Shown piece after piece: positions 54,696 through 63,653 of a stretch of 64,000 nt of DNA; position 1 is the first letter of the stretch, and each line of letters starts with the position of its first letter. The notes under the pieces are model-generated. The model did not search any database. It saw nothing but the letters and a program-made list of their open reading frames with translations, and was not told the DNA's origin. The translations under genes were made by a program, and so were the position numbers. The DNA is taken from assembly GCF_900185715.1 (NCBI RefSeq), contig NZ_FYAS01000025.1, positions 1 through 64,000 on the forward strand, given 5' to 3'. Source of the DNA: Allobosea sp. CS1GBMeth4 (GTDB taxonomy: Bacteria; Pseudomonadota; Alphaproteobacteria; Rhizobiales; Beijerinckiaceae).

Positions 54696-55861
54696 CGCGT
54701 CGCCCCCTGCTGAGCCTGGCCCTGGACGGCAGGCCTGCGTGGCTGCTGGCCGAGTTCGCCGAGCGGCAGATAGGGCACGACGCCGCTGCCGGAACCGTTC
54801 CGGTCGAGGATGACCTTGTCCATGCCGCCGAAGACGCGCTCCATGGTTTCGAGAAAGAGGCGCTCGCGGGTGATGTCGGGCGCGTTCTTGTACTGCTCGT
54901 AGACCGAGTTGAAGCGGCTGATCTGGCCGCGCGCCTCGGCGACGGTCTGGTCTTTGAAGGCCTCGGCCGACTGGACGAGCTGGGCGGCCCGGCCGCGTGC
55001 CTCGGGCACGACCTGGTTGGCGTAGGTCTCGGCCTGGTTGCGCAGCCGCTCCTGGTCGGCGCGCGCCGCCTGGACGTCGCGGAAGGCGTCGATGACCTGC
55101 TGCGGCGGATCGACCTTCTGCAGCTGCACGAGCCGGATCTGGACGCCGGCCTGGTAGGTGTTGAGCGTATCCTGCATCAGCTGGCGCACTTCGGTCTCGA
55201 TCGCGGCGCGGTCGGTGGTCAGCACCGGCTGGATGTTGCGCCGGCCGATGACCTCGCGCATCGCGCTCTCTGCCACGGCCTTCACCGTGCCGGGCGGATC
55301 CTGGATGTTGAAGACATAGGCTTCCGGCGTGGCCGGATCGATCTGCCACTGCACGATCACGTCGATGTCGACGATGTTCTCGTCGCCGGTCAGCATCAGG
55401 CTTTCCTCGCCGACATCGGTCTGGCGCGAGGTGCGGGCCGATTCGACGGTGCGGAAGCCGACCTCGGTGGTGATCACGTTGGTGACCTGCGGCTTGACCA
55501 CGCTGCCGATCGGATAAGGCAGGTTGTAGTTCAGGCCCTGCCCGGTCTTGCCGACATATTTGCCGAAGATCAGGTTGAGGCCGACCTCGTTCGGCCGCAC
55601 CGTGTAGAAGCCGGTGGCGAGCCAGAGCAGCACCAGGCCGAGCCCGACGAGCAGGAGTCCGCGCCCGCCAAGATTGCCGCCCGGCATGAAATCCTTGAGC
55701 CGGTCCTGGCCGCGCCGGATGATCTCCTCGAGATCGGGCGGCGTGTTGCCGCCGGACGGGCCGCCGCCCCAGGGGCCGCCGCCATTGCCGCCGCCGCGCT
55801 GGCCCCAGGGGCCTCCGCCGCCGCTGCCGCCACTCCCGCCGCTCTGGTTACTCCAAGGCAT
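54692..55861 (-). CDS. hflK: Modulator of FtsH protease HflK
   Basis: 389 residues: Gly-rich N-terminal tail (GGSGGSGGGGPWGQRGGGNG), one membrane helix (GLLLVGLGLVLLWLATGFYTV), SPFH domain, then coiled coil (AARADQERLRNQAETYANQV). A Gln-rich end follows. Partner of HflC downstream in the same unit. Confidence 0.95.
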   Translation of the reverse strand: MPWSNQSGGSGGSGGGGPWGQRGGGNGGGPWGGGPSGGNTPPDLEEIIRRGQDRLKDFMPGGNLGGRGLLLVGLGLVLLWLATGFYTVRPNEVGLNLIFGKYVGKTGQGLNYNLPYPIGSVVKPQVTNVITTEVGFRTVESARTSRQTDVGEESLMLTGDENIVDIDVIVQWQIDPATPEAYVFNIQDPPGTVKAVAESAMREVIGRRNIQPVLTTDRAAIETEVRQLMQDTLNTYQAGVQIRLVQLQKVDPPQQVIDAFRDVQAARADQERLRNQAETYANQVVPEARGRAAQLVQSAEAFKDQTVAEARGQISRFNSVYEQYKNAPDITRERLFLETMERVFGGMDKVILDRNGSGSGVVPYLPLGELGQQPRRPAVQGQAQQGATR

Positions 55862-56029
55862 GCCTCAGCCGTTCCTCATTTTTGCTTCGACCGTGCATAG
55901 CTGAACGGCAGAACGCTGTCAGCGCCGTCAGGCGCAATGGGCGTTGAATTGGGCATCGGCCACGGATTCGTCAACGACGCAAGCCCCTTTCGTCGTAGAC
56001 CCTTCGTCGCAGCAACCTTGTCCGGCAGG

Positions 56030-56545
56030 TCAGGAGATCCGCTCCAGGCTGACGAAGGAGCAGGGATGGTCGTCCTCGGCGCCGGCGGGATGCTCGCTCC
56101 GCCCGGCTTCCCGGAAGGCGGCACGATCGAAGGCCGGGAAGAGCGCATCGCCCTCCGGGCGGGCGTGGACGAGGGTCAGCTCCAGCCGGTCGGCGAGCGG
56201 CAGGGCCTGGGCGTAGACCTCGCCGCCGCCGGCGACGATCACCGCATGCGCCCCCATGGTCCTGCCGAGCTCCTGCGCCCTGGCGAGCGCCTGGTCGAGC
56301 GTCGGCGCGACATGGACGCCGGCCGGCCGGAAACCGGGATCGCGCGAGAGCACCACGGTCTGCCGCCCCGGCAGCGGCTTGCCGATCGACAGGAAGGTCT
56401 TGCGCCCCATGACGATCGGGCAGCCCATGGTCAGCTCGCGGAAGCGCCGCAGATCGGTTCGCAGCCGCCAGATCAGCTGGTTGTCGCGGCCGATGACGCC
56501 GTTCTCGGCGACCGCCGCGACCACGACGACGGGGAGCTTCGCCAT
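56030..56545 (-). CDS. folA: Dihydrofolate reductase
   Basis: NADPH-dependent reduction of dihydrofolate. 171 residues: VVVAAVAENGVIGRDNQLIWRLRTDLRRFRELTMG, VMGRKTFLSIGKPLPGRQTVVLSRD, VIVAGGGEVYAQALPLADRLELTLV. The proton donor is Asp (DLRRF). Part of the thyA-GNAT-folA series that recycles folate used in dTMP synthesis; followed by hflKC. Confidence 0.96.
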   Translation of the reverse strand: MAKLPVVVVAAVAENGVIGRDNQLIWRLRTDLRRFRELTMGCPIVMGRKTFLSIGKPLPGRQTVVLSRDPGFRPAGVHVAPTLDQALARAQELGRTMGAHAVIVAGGGEVYAQALPLADRLELTLVHARPEGDALFPAFDRAAFREAGRSEHPAGAEDDHPCSFVSLERIS

Positions 56546-56549
56546 CGGT

Positions 56550-57032
56550 TCAACTCCCGGCGGCGAGCTTGCGCAGCGCCTCGCCGTCGACCCGCTTCAC
56601 CGTCCACTCGCTCTGCGCCACCGCGCCGATCGAGCGGTAGAACACGCGCGAGGGCTCGTTCCAGTTCAGCACCCACCAGGCGAAGCGCGACAGGCCCTCG
56701 TCGACGCAGCGTTTCGCCAGATGCACCATCAGCCCCTTGCCGATGCCGCGGCCGCGATGCTCGGGGCGGACATAGAGGTCTTCCAGCCAGATGCCGTGCC
56801 GGCCGGTGAAGGTGGAATAGGTATAAAACCAGATCGCCACGCCGGCCGGGGCGCCGTCCCATTCGGCGATGTCGCAGAACACCTTGGGCTCGGGGCCGAA
56901 CAGCGCCGCGGCGATGTCGGCCTCGCCGGCCTCGACCTCGTGCAGCAGCTTCTCGTATTCGGCGAGCTCGCGAACGAAGGCGAGCACGAGCCCGGCCTCG
57001 TCGGACCGCGCGGTGCGGATCGTCAATGTCAT
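56550..57032 (-). CDS. GNAT-family N-acetyltransferase
   Basis: 160 residues: LTIRTARSDEAGLVLAFVRELAEYEKL, GVAIWFYTYSTFTGRHGIWLEDLYVRPEHRGRGIGKGLM (acetyl-CoA loop RGRGIG), SRFAWWVLNWNEPSRVFYRSIGA. This is the diamine/thialysine-type acetyltransferase pattern. Start at 57032 (MTLTIRT), with an alternative ATG two codons upstream. It lies 4 bases before folA. Confidence 0.87.
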   Translation of the reverse strand: MTLTIRTARSDEAGLVLAFVRELAEYEKLLHEVEAGEADIAAALFGPEPKVFCDIAEWDGAPAGVAIWFYTYSTFTGRHGIWLEDLYVRPEHRGRGIGKGLMVHLAKRCVDEGLSRFAWWVLNWNEPSRVFYRSIGAVAQSEWTVKRVDGEALRKLAAGS

Positions 57033-57177
57033 GCGCATCCCCGAAGCTGGCGGCGCGGCCGGCGGAATCGGCGCGCGCGACGCAGCACGCTTACATCATG
57101 ACCCGGGCTCGTCCATATCGGCCGGCGCATCCCGGCCGGGCCCCGGGCGCTGCGGCCGAGCCCGGCCGCGGGTCGGC

Positions 57178-58080
57178 TCAGACCGCGACCTCCGCCTTGA
57201 TCGCCGCCTGGGGCGAATAGCCTTCGACCTCGAAATCGGCGATCCGGTAGTCGTCGATGCTGGCGGCGCGCCGGACCAGCCGCATGGTCGGGAACGGCCT
57301 CGGCTCGCGCCGGAGCTGCTCGTGCGCCTGCTCGAGGTGGTTGCGGTAGAGGTGGATGTCGCCGCCCACCCAGATCAGCTCGCCGGGGCGCAGATCCGCC
57401 TGCTGGGCCAGCATGAGCTGCAGCGCGGTCGCGCCGACGAAATTGAAGGGAGCGCCGAGCAGCAGGTCGACCGATCTCTGGAACAGCAGGCAGTTCAGGC
57501 GTCCGTCGGAGGTCACATGATATTGATAGACCATGTGGCAGGGCGGCAGCGCCATCGCCCCGAGCTCCGGCACGTTCCAGCCGTGGAAGAGCATCCGGCG
57601 GCTCGCAGGATTCGTGCGCAGCGTGTCGATGAGCGTGGCGATCTGATCGTGCTCGCGTCCATCGGCGCCGAGCCAGCGCCGCCATTGCTTGCCATAGACC
57701 GGGCCGAGCTCGCCCCAGCGGGCGGCGAAGGCATCGTCCGCGACGATGCGCTGCTCGAAATCCTCCTGGGTGATCGCCTCCCCCGTCTCGCGGCGATAGC
57801 GGTCGAGCGGCCAGTCGCTCCAGATGCGCACATTCTCGCGCAGGAGCGGCTGGATATTGGTGCCGCCGGTGAGGAACCAGAGCATCTCCTTGACCGCGGT
57901 CTTCCAGTAGACGCGCTTGGTCGTCAGGATCGGGGCGGAGCCCTCCGAAAGATCGAAGCGGACCATCGCACCGAAGATCGAGCGCGTGCCGACGCCGGTG
58001 CGGTCGAGCCGCTCGTCGCCTCGCTCCAGCACCTGCGACAGAAGGTCGAGATATTGCTGCTCCGGATGCCTTCGCGTCAC
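57178..58080 (-). CDS. thyA: Thymidylate synthase
   Basis: Methylates dUMP to dTMP using methylenetetrahydrofolate. 300 residues, the longer type with an extra loop after the DNDW-like segment (RYRRETGEAITQEDFEQR). Catalytic Cys in ALPPCHMVYQY near 180; QRSVDLLLGAPFNFVGATALQ and FPTMRLVRRAASIDDYRI follow. GTG start at 58080 (VTRRHPEQQYLDLL) fits the family's N-terminus; a much longer in-frame reading does not. Confidence 0.96.
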   Translation of the reverse strand: MTRRHPEQQYLDLLSQVLERGDERLDRTGVGTRSIFGAMVRFDLSEGSAPILTTKRVYWKTAVKEMLWFLTGGTNIQPLLRENVRIWSDWPLDRYRRETGEAITQEDFEQRIVADDAFAARWGELGPVYGKQWRRWLGADGREHDQIATLIDTLRTNPASRRMLFHGWNVPELGAMALPPCHMVYQYHVTSDGRLNCLLFQRSVDLLLGAPFNFVGATALQLMLAQQADLRPGELIWVGGDIHLYRNHLEQAHEQLRREPRPFPTMRLVRRAASIDDYRIADFEVEGYSPQAAIKAEVAV

Positions 58081-58442
58081 ACACGGTCTCCAAAAGTCGG
58101 TCGCCAGAATCGCAGCGCGTCCGCCTGCGAGCCCCGGCGCGGCGAGGTGATACCGGTTCGAGCCGGACATGCGAATCCGGCAGCCGGCAAGCATAGCGCG
58201 ACGCCGCCCCGGCCGCCCCTCGTTCGCCGCAACTCTCAACCGCTTTTCGCGCGGCACTCACGAGGATGGCAGAGATTGTGACCGCGCGGGGTGTTGCAAT
58301 GCCGAAAGTCCGCCCCAATCTGAATGCCTGCTGAACAGAAGGGGCGCTTCGGGCCTGCGCTTGGACATCGGTCGAAGGTGGCTTCCGGTTTCCGGAACGA
58401 TCCGATGCTTCATCAAAAGCCCGTGCTGATGAGGACCATATC
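58081..58442. other. Divergent intergenic region between thyA and the PepSY gene
   Basis: 362 bases. No supportable gene. I see no strong promoter match or repeat; the AT content rises just upstream of the PepSY start. Confidence 0.5.
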
Positions 58443-58736
58443 ATGAGCAGACTATCGATGCTGGCCGCGCTGCTTCTGGCAGTCGGCCTGGCGGGGCACG
58501 CTTCGGCCTCGGCTCGGGCCGAGAGCAAGCCGCCCGCTCCGGTCGCCGCCCTGCCGAAGATCACGGAAGCGCAGGCGCGCTCGATCGCCTTCCGTCATGG
58601 GCTCGTCCATGTCGAGGAGATCGCCCTCTCGGATTCGCGCTGGGAGATCGCCGGGCGCGCCCAGGGCGGCGTCGAGGTCACCCTCGACCTCAATGCCTAT
58701 GACGGCTCCGTGATCGGCGGCGCCGCCGCGCCCTGA
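58443..58736 (+). CDS. Small periplasmic PepSY-domain protein
   Basis: 97 residues: signal peptide (RLSMLAALLLAVGLAGHASASARA) then a PepSY-like domain (ITEAQARSIAFRHGLVHVEEIALSDSRWEIAGRAQGGVEVTLDLNAYDGSVIGG). PepSY domains inhibit proteases or bind ligands in the envelope; role here unknown. Confidence 0.8.
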   Translation: MSRLSMLAALLLAVGLAGHASASARAESKPPAPVAALPKITEAQARSIAFRHGLVHVEEIALSDSRWEIAGRAQGGVEVTLDLNAYDGSVIGGAAAP

Positions 58737-58863
58737 TACCGCTCGCACGGAAACGGCGCAGGTCGCGGGGCTTCGGCGCGGTTCCGCGCCGCCTCCGCAG
58801 AAATTAGCCGGGAAGTCCTCCTGCTCTCTTTCCCCCCGCGCTCTCAGTCCCTATATTCCGCTT

Positions 58864-59184
58864 GCCGTTCGCAAGAGCGGCTATGGCGATAAACGGACTT
58901 CGGAATAAGCCTTTCGGACCCGGGGGCGGTACCCGGCGCCTCCACCCCAGCCCTGCGGCGCGAGCGGCAGGGCTGCGGCGGGGGCGAAATAGGATCGACG
59001 AGGGTGTAAAGGTTGTTCTTTCGCTCGGCATGGTTCCGCCGTTATCGGGCCGTTGCATAGTTGCCAACGACAACAATGCTCGGGTTGCCGTCGCCGCGTA
59101 AGCGGTGCTGGTTCCCAAACCAAAGCCCTTGCGCTTAGCCGCGTAAGGCGGGGCTCGGAGGCGCCTGGCAACAGAAGCCTCCAC
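58864..59184 (+). ncRNA. ssrA: tmRNA (ssrA), circularly permuted two-piece alphaproteobacterial type
   Basis: Rescues stalled ribosomes and tags their products for proteolysis. The acceptor half comes first, ending CGCCTCC-A-CC at 58937-58946. It pairs with GGGGGCG at 58980-58986, the 5' tRNA half (GGGGGCGAAATAGGATCGACG). Between them an 8-bp hairpin (AGCCCTGC / GCAGGGCT) is the excised segment. The tag ORF runs from the resume GCC at 59063 to TAA at 59101 and encodes ANDNNARVAVAA. A TATATT -10 box lies at 58852. 5' and 3' ends are approximate. Confidence 0.93.
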
Positions 59185-59190
59185 TTTTTT
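59157..59190 (+). terminator. Intrinsic terminator of ssrA
   Basis: Arms GGAGGC / GCCTCC around a 14-base loop, then AC and TTTTTT. The hairpin may also be the 3' end of the coding RNA. Confidence 0.85.
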
Positions 59191-59210
59191 GCCTGGGCCT
59201 GTGCGGTCGC

Positions 59211-59325
59211 GAAAGCATTTTCGAGCGGAGCGGACACCGGCTCGCGTGAAGAAAATGAGAGAAAACAAGGAGATGGAGCATTTTCGCGGTTCGAAGCACG
59301 CGGAAATGCTCTAGAGGAGCGGAAA
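59211..59325. repeat. Dispersed Hyphomicrobiales-type repeat upstream of sspB
   Basis: Opens GAAAGCATTTTCGAGCGGAG, passes GGACACCGGCTCGCGTGAAG, and ends in a dyad GAGCATTT / AAATGCTC followed by CTAGAG. From memory this resembles a repeat common between genes of Hyphomicrobiales genomes. It fills the space between ssrA and sspB. Confidence 0.55.
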
Positions 59326-59340
59326 CGGATTCCCGACCCG

Positions 59341-59937
59341 ATGACCAAGGATATTCTCCGCTACGACCTGATGGTGCAGGACGCGCTCAAGGGCGTGGTC
59401 CGCAAGATCCTGGCCGAGGCGGGCCGTGACGGGCTCCCGGGCGACCATCATTTCTACATCACCTTCCGGACCGGCGCCCCGGGCGTGCGGCTCTCGCAGC
59501 GCCTGCGCGAGAAACATCCGGACGAGATGACGATCGTGCTCCAGCACCAGTTCTGGGATCTCAACGTCGGCGAGCACGCGTTCGAGGTCGGGCTCTCCTT
59601 CTCCGGCGTGCCGGAGCGGCTGCTGATCCCCTATGACGCGATCACCACCTTCTTCGACCCTTCGGTCCAGTTCGGCCTGAAGTTCGAGACGCAGGACGCG
59701 CCGGCCGAGGCCCCTGCGGGCGAGGCCACGCTCCCGCCGAAGGCGCCGCGCGGCGCCGCCTCCGAGCCCAGCGTCGCTCCGGCCGCCCCGCTCGCCCTGC
59801 CGCCCAAGCCGGCGCAGAAGGCGCTGCCGGCGAGCGAACCGAAGGAAGCCGCCGAGGCCGCCAAGGCCGCGGCCGAAGCCGAGGAGGAAGGCGGCGCCCA
59901 GGTCGTCAGCCTCGACGCCTTCCGCAAGAAGACCTGA
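59341..59937 (+). CDS. sspB: ClpXP adaptor SspB, alphaproteobacterial type
   Basis: Binds ssrA-tagged proteins and hands them to ClpXP. 198 residues: substrate-binding domain ([39 protein letters not shown]...[45 protein letters not shown], about 5-118), a long Ala/Pro/Glu-rich linker, and the C-terminal ClpX-binding end ([12 protein letters not shown]). Adjacent to ssrA, whose tag it should recognise. Confidence 0.95.
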   Translation: MTKDILRYDLMVQDALKGVVRKILAEAGRDGLPGDHHFYITFRTGAPGVRLSQRLREKHPDEMTIVLQHQFWDLNVGEHAFEVGLSFSGVPERLLIPYDAITTFFDPSVQFGLKFETQDAPAEAPAGEATLPPKAPRGAASEPSVAPAAPLALPPKPAQKALPASEPKEAAEAAKAAAEAEEEGGAQVVSLDAFRKKT

Positions 59938-59959
59938 GACCCGTCCAGAGGCCGCCGCC

Positions 59960-61354
59960 ATGACCGGTTACCGCAGCGAGACCGATTCCTTCGGTCCGAT
60001 CGATGTCGCCGCCGACCGGTATTGGGCGGCGCAGACGCAGCGCTCGCTGCAGAATTTCAGGATCGGCGGCCCGGCCGAGCGCATGCCGCTGCCGCTGATG
60101 CATGCGCTGGTCCTGGTCAAGAAGGCCGCCGCCACCGTCAACGCCCGGCTCGGCCTGCTCGACGGCGAGATCGAGAAGGCCATCCTCCAGGCCGCCGACG
60201 AGGCGCTCGCCGGCAGGTTCGACGAGCATTTTCCGCTCGTCGTCTGGCAGACCGGTTCGGGCACCCAGTCGAACATGAACGTCAACGAGGTGCTGGCCAA
60301 CCGCGCCAACGAGATTCTCGGCGCCGGTCTCGGCAAGAAGAGCCCGGTCCATCCGAACGACCATGTCAACAAGGGGCAGTCCTCCAACGACAGCTTCCCG
60401 ACCGCGATGCACATCGCCGCCGCGCTCGCCGTCTCGCAGGACTTGCTGCCGGCGCTCGGCCGGCTGGCGGACGCGCTCGCCGCCAAGGCCGACGCCTTCG
60501 CCGGCCTCGTCAAGATCGGCCGCACCCATCTCCAGGACGCGACCCCCGTCACGCTGGGGCAGGAATTCTCCGGCTATGTCGCCCAGCTCCGGCTCGGCAT
60601 CGCCCGGATCGAGCAGACATTGCCCGGCCTCCTGGCGCTCGCCCAGGGCGGCACCGCGGTCGGCACCGGCCTCAACACCCATCCCGATTTCGCCGAGGCC
60701 TTCTCGGCCGAGATCGCCAGGCTGACCGGCCTGCCCTTCCGCACCGCCGACAACCTGTTCGAGGCGCTCGCCAGCCATGGCGCGCTCTCCTACAGCCATG
60801 GCGCACTGACCGCGCTCGCCATGGATCTGTTCAAGATCGCCAACGACATCCGCCTGATGGGCTCGGGCCCGCGCTCGGGCCTCGGCGAGATCAGCCTGCC
60901 GGAGAACGAGCCCGGCTCCTCGATCATGCCCGGCAAGGTCAACCCGACCCAGGCCGAGGCGCTGACCATGGTCGCGACCCGCGTCCACGGCAACCAGGCG
61001 ACGATCGGCTTCGCCGCCAGCCAGGGCCATTTCGAGCTCAACGTCTTCAAGCCGGTGATCGCCCAGGCCTTTCTGCAATCGGCCAGGCTCCTGGCGGACG
61101 CCGCCGACAGTTTCCGCGCCAACTGCGTCGAGGGCATCGAGCCCAATCGCGAGCGGCTCGCCGAACTGCTCCAGCGCTCGCTGATGCTGGTGACGGCCCT
61201 CGCCCCCGCGATCGGCTACGACAAGGCCGCCGGCATCGCCAAGGCCGCCCATCACAATGGCACGACCCTGCGCGAGGAAGCGCTCAGGGCCGGCGTCGAC
61301 GCCGAGCTCTTCGACAAGACCGTCGTCGCCGAAACCATGCTGAGCCCCGGCTGA
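59960..61354 (+). CDS. fumC: Fumarate hydratase class II
   Basis: Interconverts fumarate and malate in the TCA cycle, oxygen-stable form. 464 residues: [73 protein letters not shown], and the signature [13 protein letters not shown]. Starts 22 bases after sspB. Confidence 0.97.
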   Translation: MTGYRSETDSFGPIDVAADRYWAAQTQRSLQNFRIGGPAERMPLPLMHALVLVKKAAATVNARLGLLDGEIEKAILQAADEALAGRFDEHFPLVVWQTGSGTQSNMNVNEVLANRANEILGAGLGKKSPVHPNDHVNKGQSSNDSFPTAMHIAAALAVSQDLLPALGRLADALAAKADAFAGLVKIGRTHLQDATPVTLGQEFSGYVAQLRLGIARIEQTLPGLLALAQGGTAVGTGLNTHPDFAEAFSAEIARLTGLPFRTADNLFEALASHGALSYSHGALTALAMDLFKIANDIRLMGSGPRSGLGEISLPENEPGSSIMPGKVNPTQAEALTMVATRVHGNQATIGFAASQGHFELNVFKPVIAQAFLQSARLLADAADSFRANCVEGIEPNRERLAELLQRSLMLVTALAPAIGYDKAAGIAKAAHHNGTTLREEALRAGVDAELFDKTVVAETMLSPG

Positions 61355-61389
61355 TGGCAAGGGGCATGCAAATGACCCTTGGCAGTCCG

Positions 61390-61472
61390 CATGTGAACGG
61401 CTCACGCCATCGGCCGCAGGTGTGCCATTCACATGGGAGCAACGGCCTGACGCGTCAGCGTCACTGGCCGTT
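61390..61472. other. Two nested inverted repeats between fumC and DUF4169
   Basis: CATGTGAA (61390-61397) against TTCACATG (61428-61435), then AACGGCC (61441-61447) against GGCCGTT (61466-61472) enclosing TGACGCGTCA. The second ends just before the DUF4169 start and leaves no visible Shine-Dalgarno site. Possible attenuator or RNA stabiliser. Confidence 0.4.
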
Positions 61473-61481
61473 GGCATGATG

Positions 61482-61673
61482 ATGGGGGACATCGTCAATC
61501 TCCGCCGCGCCCGCAAGGCCCGCGACCGGGCGAGCGCCGAGGCGCGGGCTGCGCAGAACCGGATCGCCTTCGGCCGGACCAAGGCCGAGCGCAAGCTCGG
61601 CGACGCCGAGAAGGCGCTGGCGGAGCGCCGGCTCGAGGGCCATCGCCTGGCCGACGACGAGGACAAGGCGTGA
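61482..61673 (+). CDS. DUF4169-family protein
   Basis: 63 residues, very basic and helical: MGDIVNLRRARKARDRASAE, then ENR/QNRIAFGRTKAERKLGDAEKALAERRLEGHRL. This is the DUF4169 pattern commonly found by fumC in Hyphomicrobiales. Three ATG codons in a row (61476-61484) make the exact start uncertain. Function unknown. Confidence 0.82.
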   Translation: MGDIVNLRRARKARDRASAEARAAQNRIAFGRTKAERKLGDAEKALAERRLEGHRLADDEDKA

Positions 61674-61683
61674 GCGGGACGAT

Positions 61684-61926
61684 ATGAGCGGCCTGCGCAA
61701 GCGCTCCCTCGCCATCGCCGGCCACCGCACCAGCGTCTCGCTCGAAGAGCCCTTCTGGGAGGCGCTGAAGGAGATCGCGGCCGCCGAGAAGCGCCCGGTC
61801 GCCAGCCTGGTGATGGAGGTCGATTCCGGCCGCGGCGAGCTCAACCTCTCCTCGGCGCTGCGCCTGCGCGTGCTGGCGCATTATCGCGGGCGCCCAGAGC
61901 CCGCACAGGTCACGCCAGCGGGCTGA
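61684..61926 (+). CDS. Ribbon-helix-helix domain protein
   Basis: 80 residues: LRKRSLAIAGHRTSVSLEEPFWEALKEIAAAEKRPVASLVMEVDSGRG, then LSSALRLRVLAHYRGR. Matches the RHH_4 family, short putative DNA-binding proteins that accompany fumC and DUF4169. Overlaps the convergent argP end by 17 bases. Confidence 0.82.
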   Translation: MSGLRKRSLAIAGHRTSVSLEEPFWEALKEIAAAEKRPVASLVMEVDSGRGELNLSSALRLRVLAHYRGRPEPAQVTPAG

Positions 61927-62818
61927 CCAGCAGGCGCCGCGCCGTCTCGACCACGGCGCGCGTCAGATCGGTCAGCCGCTCGGCCGCGACCCGGTTGACC
62001 TGCCAGAACAGCGGCGTGTCGAGCGGCGTTCCGGGCACGAGCTCGCATAGCCGCCCGGCGGCGAGATCCTCCCCGACCAGCAATTCGGGGTTGGCGCACC
62101 AGCCCATGCCGAGCAGGCTCGCCTCGACGAAGCCTTGCGTGGAAGGAAGCCAGTGGACCGGATGCTCGGTGCTCTCGCCGAGCGCGACCTGCATCCACTG
62201 GCTCTGAAGCCGGTCCTTCTGGTTGAAGATCAGCGAGGGCGCCTCGGCCAGCGCCGCCAGGGTCACGCCACCGGCGAAATGGCGCGCCATGAACTCCGGG
62301 CTTGCCGTCGCGCGGTAGCGCAGCGAGCCGAGCGGGATGACCCGGCAGCCCTGGACCGGCTTCGCCAGGGCTGTGACGGCGGCGAGCCCCCGCCCCCGCC
62401 TCAGCCATTCGGCCGTGTGCTCCTGATCGTCGACGGCGATGTCGAGCAGATGCGGGCTTCGGTTTGCGAAGGCGGCCACGGCATGCAGGAACCAGGTGCC
62501 GAGGCTGTCGGCGTTGGTGGCGACCCGCAGCGTGACGCGCTGCGGCGGCAGGCCGGGTTCCGCGAGCGCAGGCAGGCGCGCCATCAGCTCGCCCTCGAGC
62601 AGGCCGACCTGCTCGACATGGCGGCAGAGCCATTCGCCCCGCTCGGTCGCGGTGCAGGGCTGGCCCCTGACGATCAGCACGGCCCCGAGCCGCTCCTCGA
62701 GCGCCTTGACGCGCTGCGAGACCGCCGAAGGCGTGACGTTCAGCGCCTGCGCCGCCTTGTCGAAGCTGCCGGTCCGGACCACGAGCGAGACCGCCTGCAG
62801 GGCGGGATAGTCGAGCAT
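61910..62818 (-). CDS. argP: LysR-family regulator ArgP (IciA)
   Basis: 302 residues: HTH at 1-60 (YPALQAVSLVVRTGSFDKAAQALNVTPSAVSQRVKALEERLGAVLIVRG) and a LysR substrate domain. The pattern is ArgP, which activates the arginine/lysine exporter in response to those amino acids. Divergent from argO. Confidence 0.92.
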   Translation of the reverse strand: MLDYPALQAVSLVVRTGSFDKAAQALNVTPSAVSQRVKALEERLGAVLIVRGQPCTATERGEWLCRHVEQVGLLEGELMARLPALAEPGLPPQRVTLRVATNADSLGTWFLHAVAAFANRSPHLLDIAVDDQEHTAEWLRRGRGLAAVTALAKPVQGCRVIPLGSLRYRATASPEFMARHFAGGVTLAALAEAPSLIFNQKDRLQSQWMQVALGESTEHPVHWLPSTQGFVEASLLGMGWCANPELLVGEDLAAGRLCELVPGTPLDTPLFWQVNRVAAERLTDLTRAVVETARRLLVSPLA

Positions 62819-62911
62819 CGCATTAGCTCTACTTAATCGAAATTATGATGTTTAACTACACTAAATAAGCCTCGACAGCTAGGCGGGACAGGCGAAACAG
62901 GACCGCCGCTC

Positions 62912-63520
62912 ATGCCTCTCTCCGTCTATGTCACCGGCTTCACCATGGGTCTCGGCCTGATCGTCGCCATCGGTGCCCAGAACAGCTTCGTGCTGCGGCA
63001 GGGGCTGCGCAACGAGCACGTCTTCGCGATCTGCCTCACCTGCGCGCTGTCGGACGCGGTGCTGATCCTCGCCGGCGTGGTCGGGCTACGCCAGGCGACA
63101 GCGATGCTGCCCGTGCTCGAGCCGGTCCTGCGCTATGGCGGCGCCGCCTTCCTGGCCTGGTACGGCGCGCGCAGCCTGTTCTCGGCCCTGCGCTCCACCG
63201 AGGCGCTCGCGGTCGGCGCCGCCGGCGGCGCGAGCCTCTCGGCCAGCCTGGTCACCTGCGCGGCACTGACCTGGCTCAATCCGCATGTCTATCTCGACAC
63301 GGTGCTGCTGATCGGCAGCGTCGCCAGCCAGTTCCCGGAGCGGGAGCTGGTCTTCGCCGCCGGCGCCATGACCGCCTCGTTCCTGTTCTTCTTCGGGCTC
63401 GGCTATGGCGCGCGCTGGCTGCGCCCCCTTTTCGCCGATCCGAGATCCTGGCGGATCCTCGACGGCGCCGTCGCCGCCACCATGTGGGCGATCGCCTTCA
63501 AGCTGCTCCAGGGCGGCTGA
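62912..63520 (+). CDS. argO: LysE/ArgO-family amino acid exporter
   Basis: 202 residues, six membrane segments: VTGFTMGLGLIVAIGAQNSFVLRQGLRNEHVF (the LysE motif), LTWLNPHVYLDTVLLIGSVASQF. Exports arginine or lysine. The AT-rich 93-base region shared with argP is the likely ArgP site. Confidence 0.93.
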   Translation: MPLSVYVTGFTMGLGLIVAIGAQNSFVLRQGLRNEHVFAICLTCALSDAVLILAGVVGLRQATAMLPVLEPVLRYGGAAFLAWYGARSLFSALRSTEALAVGAAGGASLSASLVTCAALTWLNPHVYLDTVLLIGSVASQFPERELVFAAGAMTASFLFFFGLGYGARWLRPLFADPRSWRILDGAVAATMWAIAFKLLQGG

Positions 63521-63653
63521 ACCGCCCACCCTGTGAACCCTCGACGCCTTTACGAGCGCCGCAGTCGCGCGCCACACGAGCGGCCGCCAGGAATCACTCC
63601 GTCCCTTCAAAGACTTGGCAGCGCCGCTTGAATCAGTTTGCCAGCGCCTTGAA

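Noticed and set aside
58862-59101. 79-codon protein-coding ORF ending in ANDNNARVAVAA
   Set aside because: It lies across the tmRNA; only the last 12 codons are translated, as the ssrA tag.
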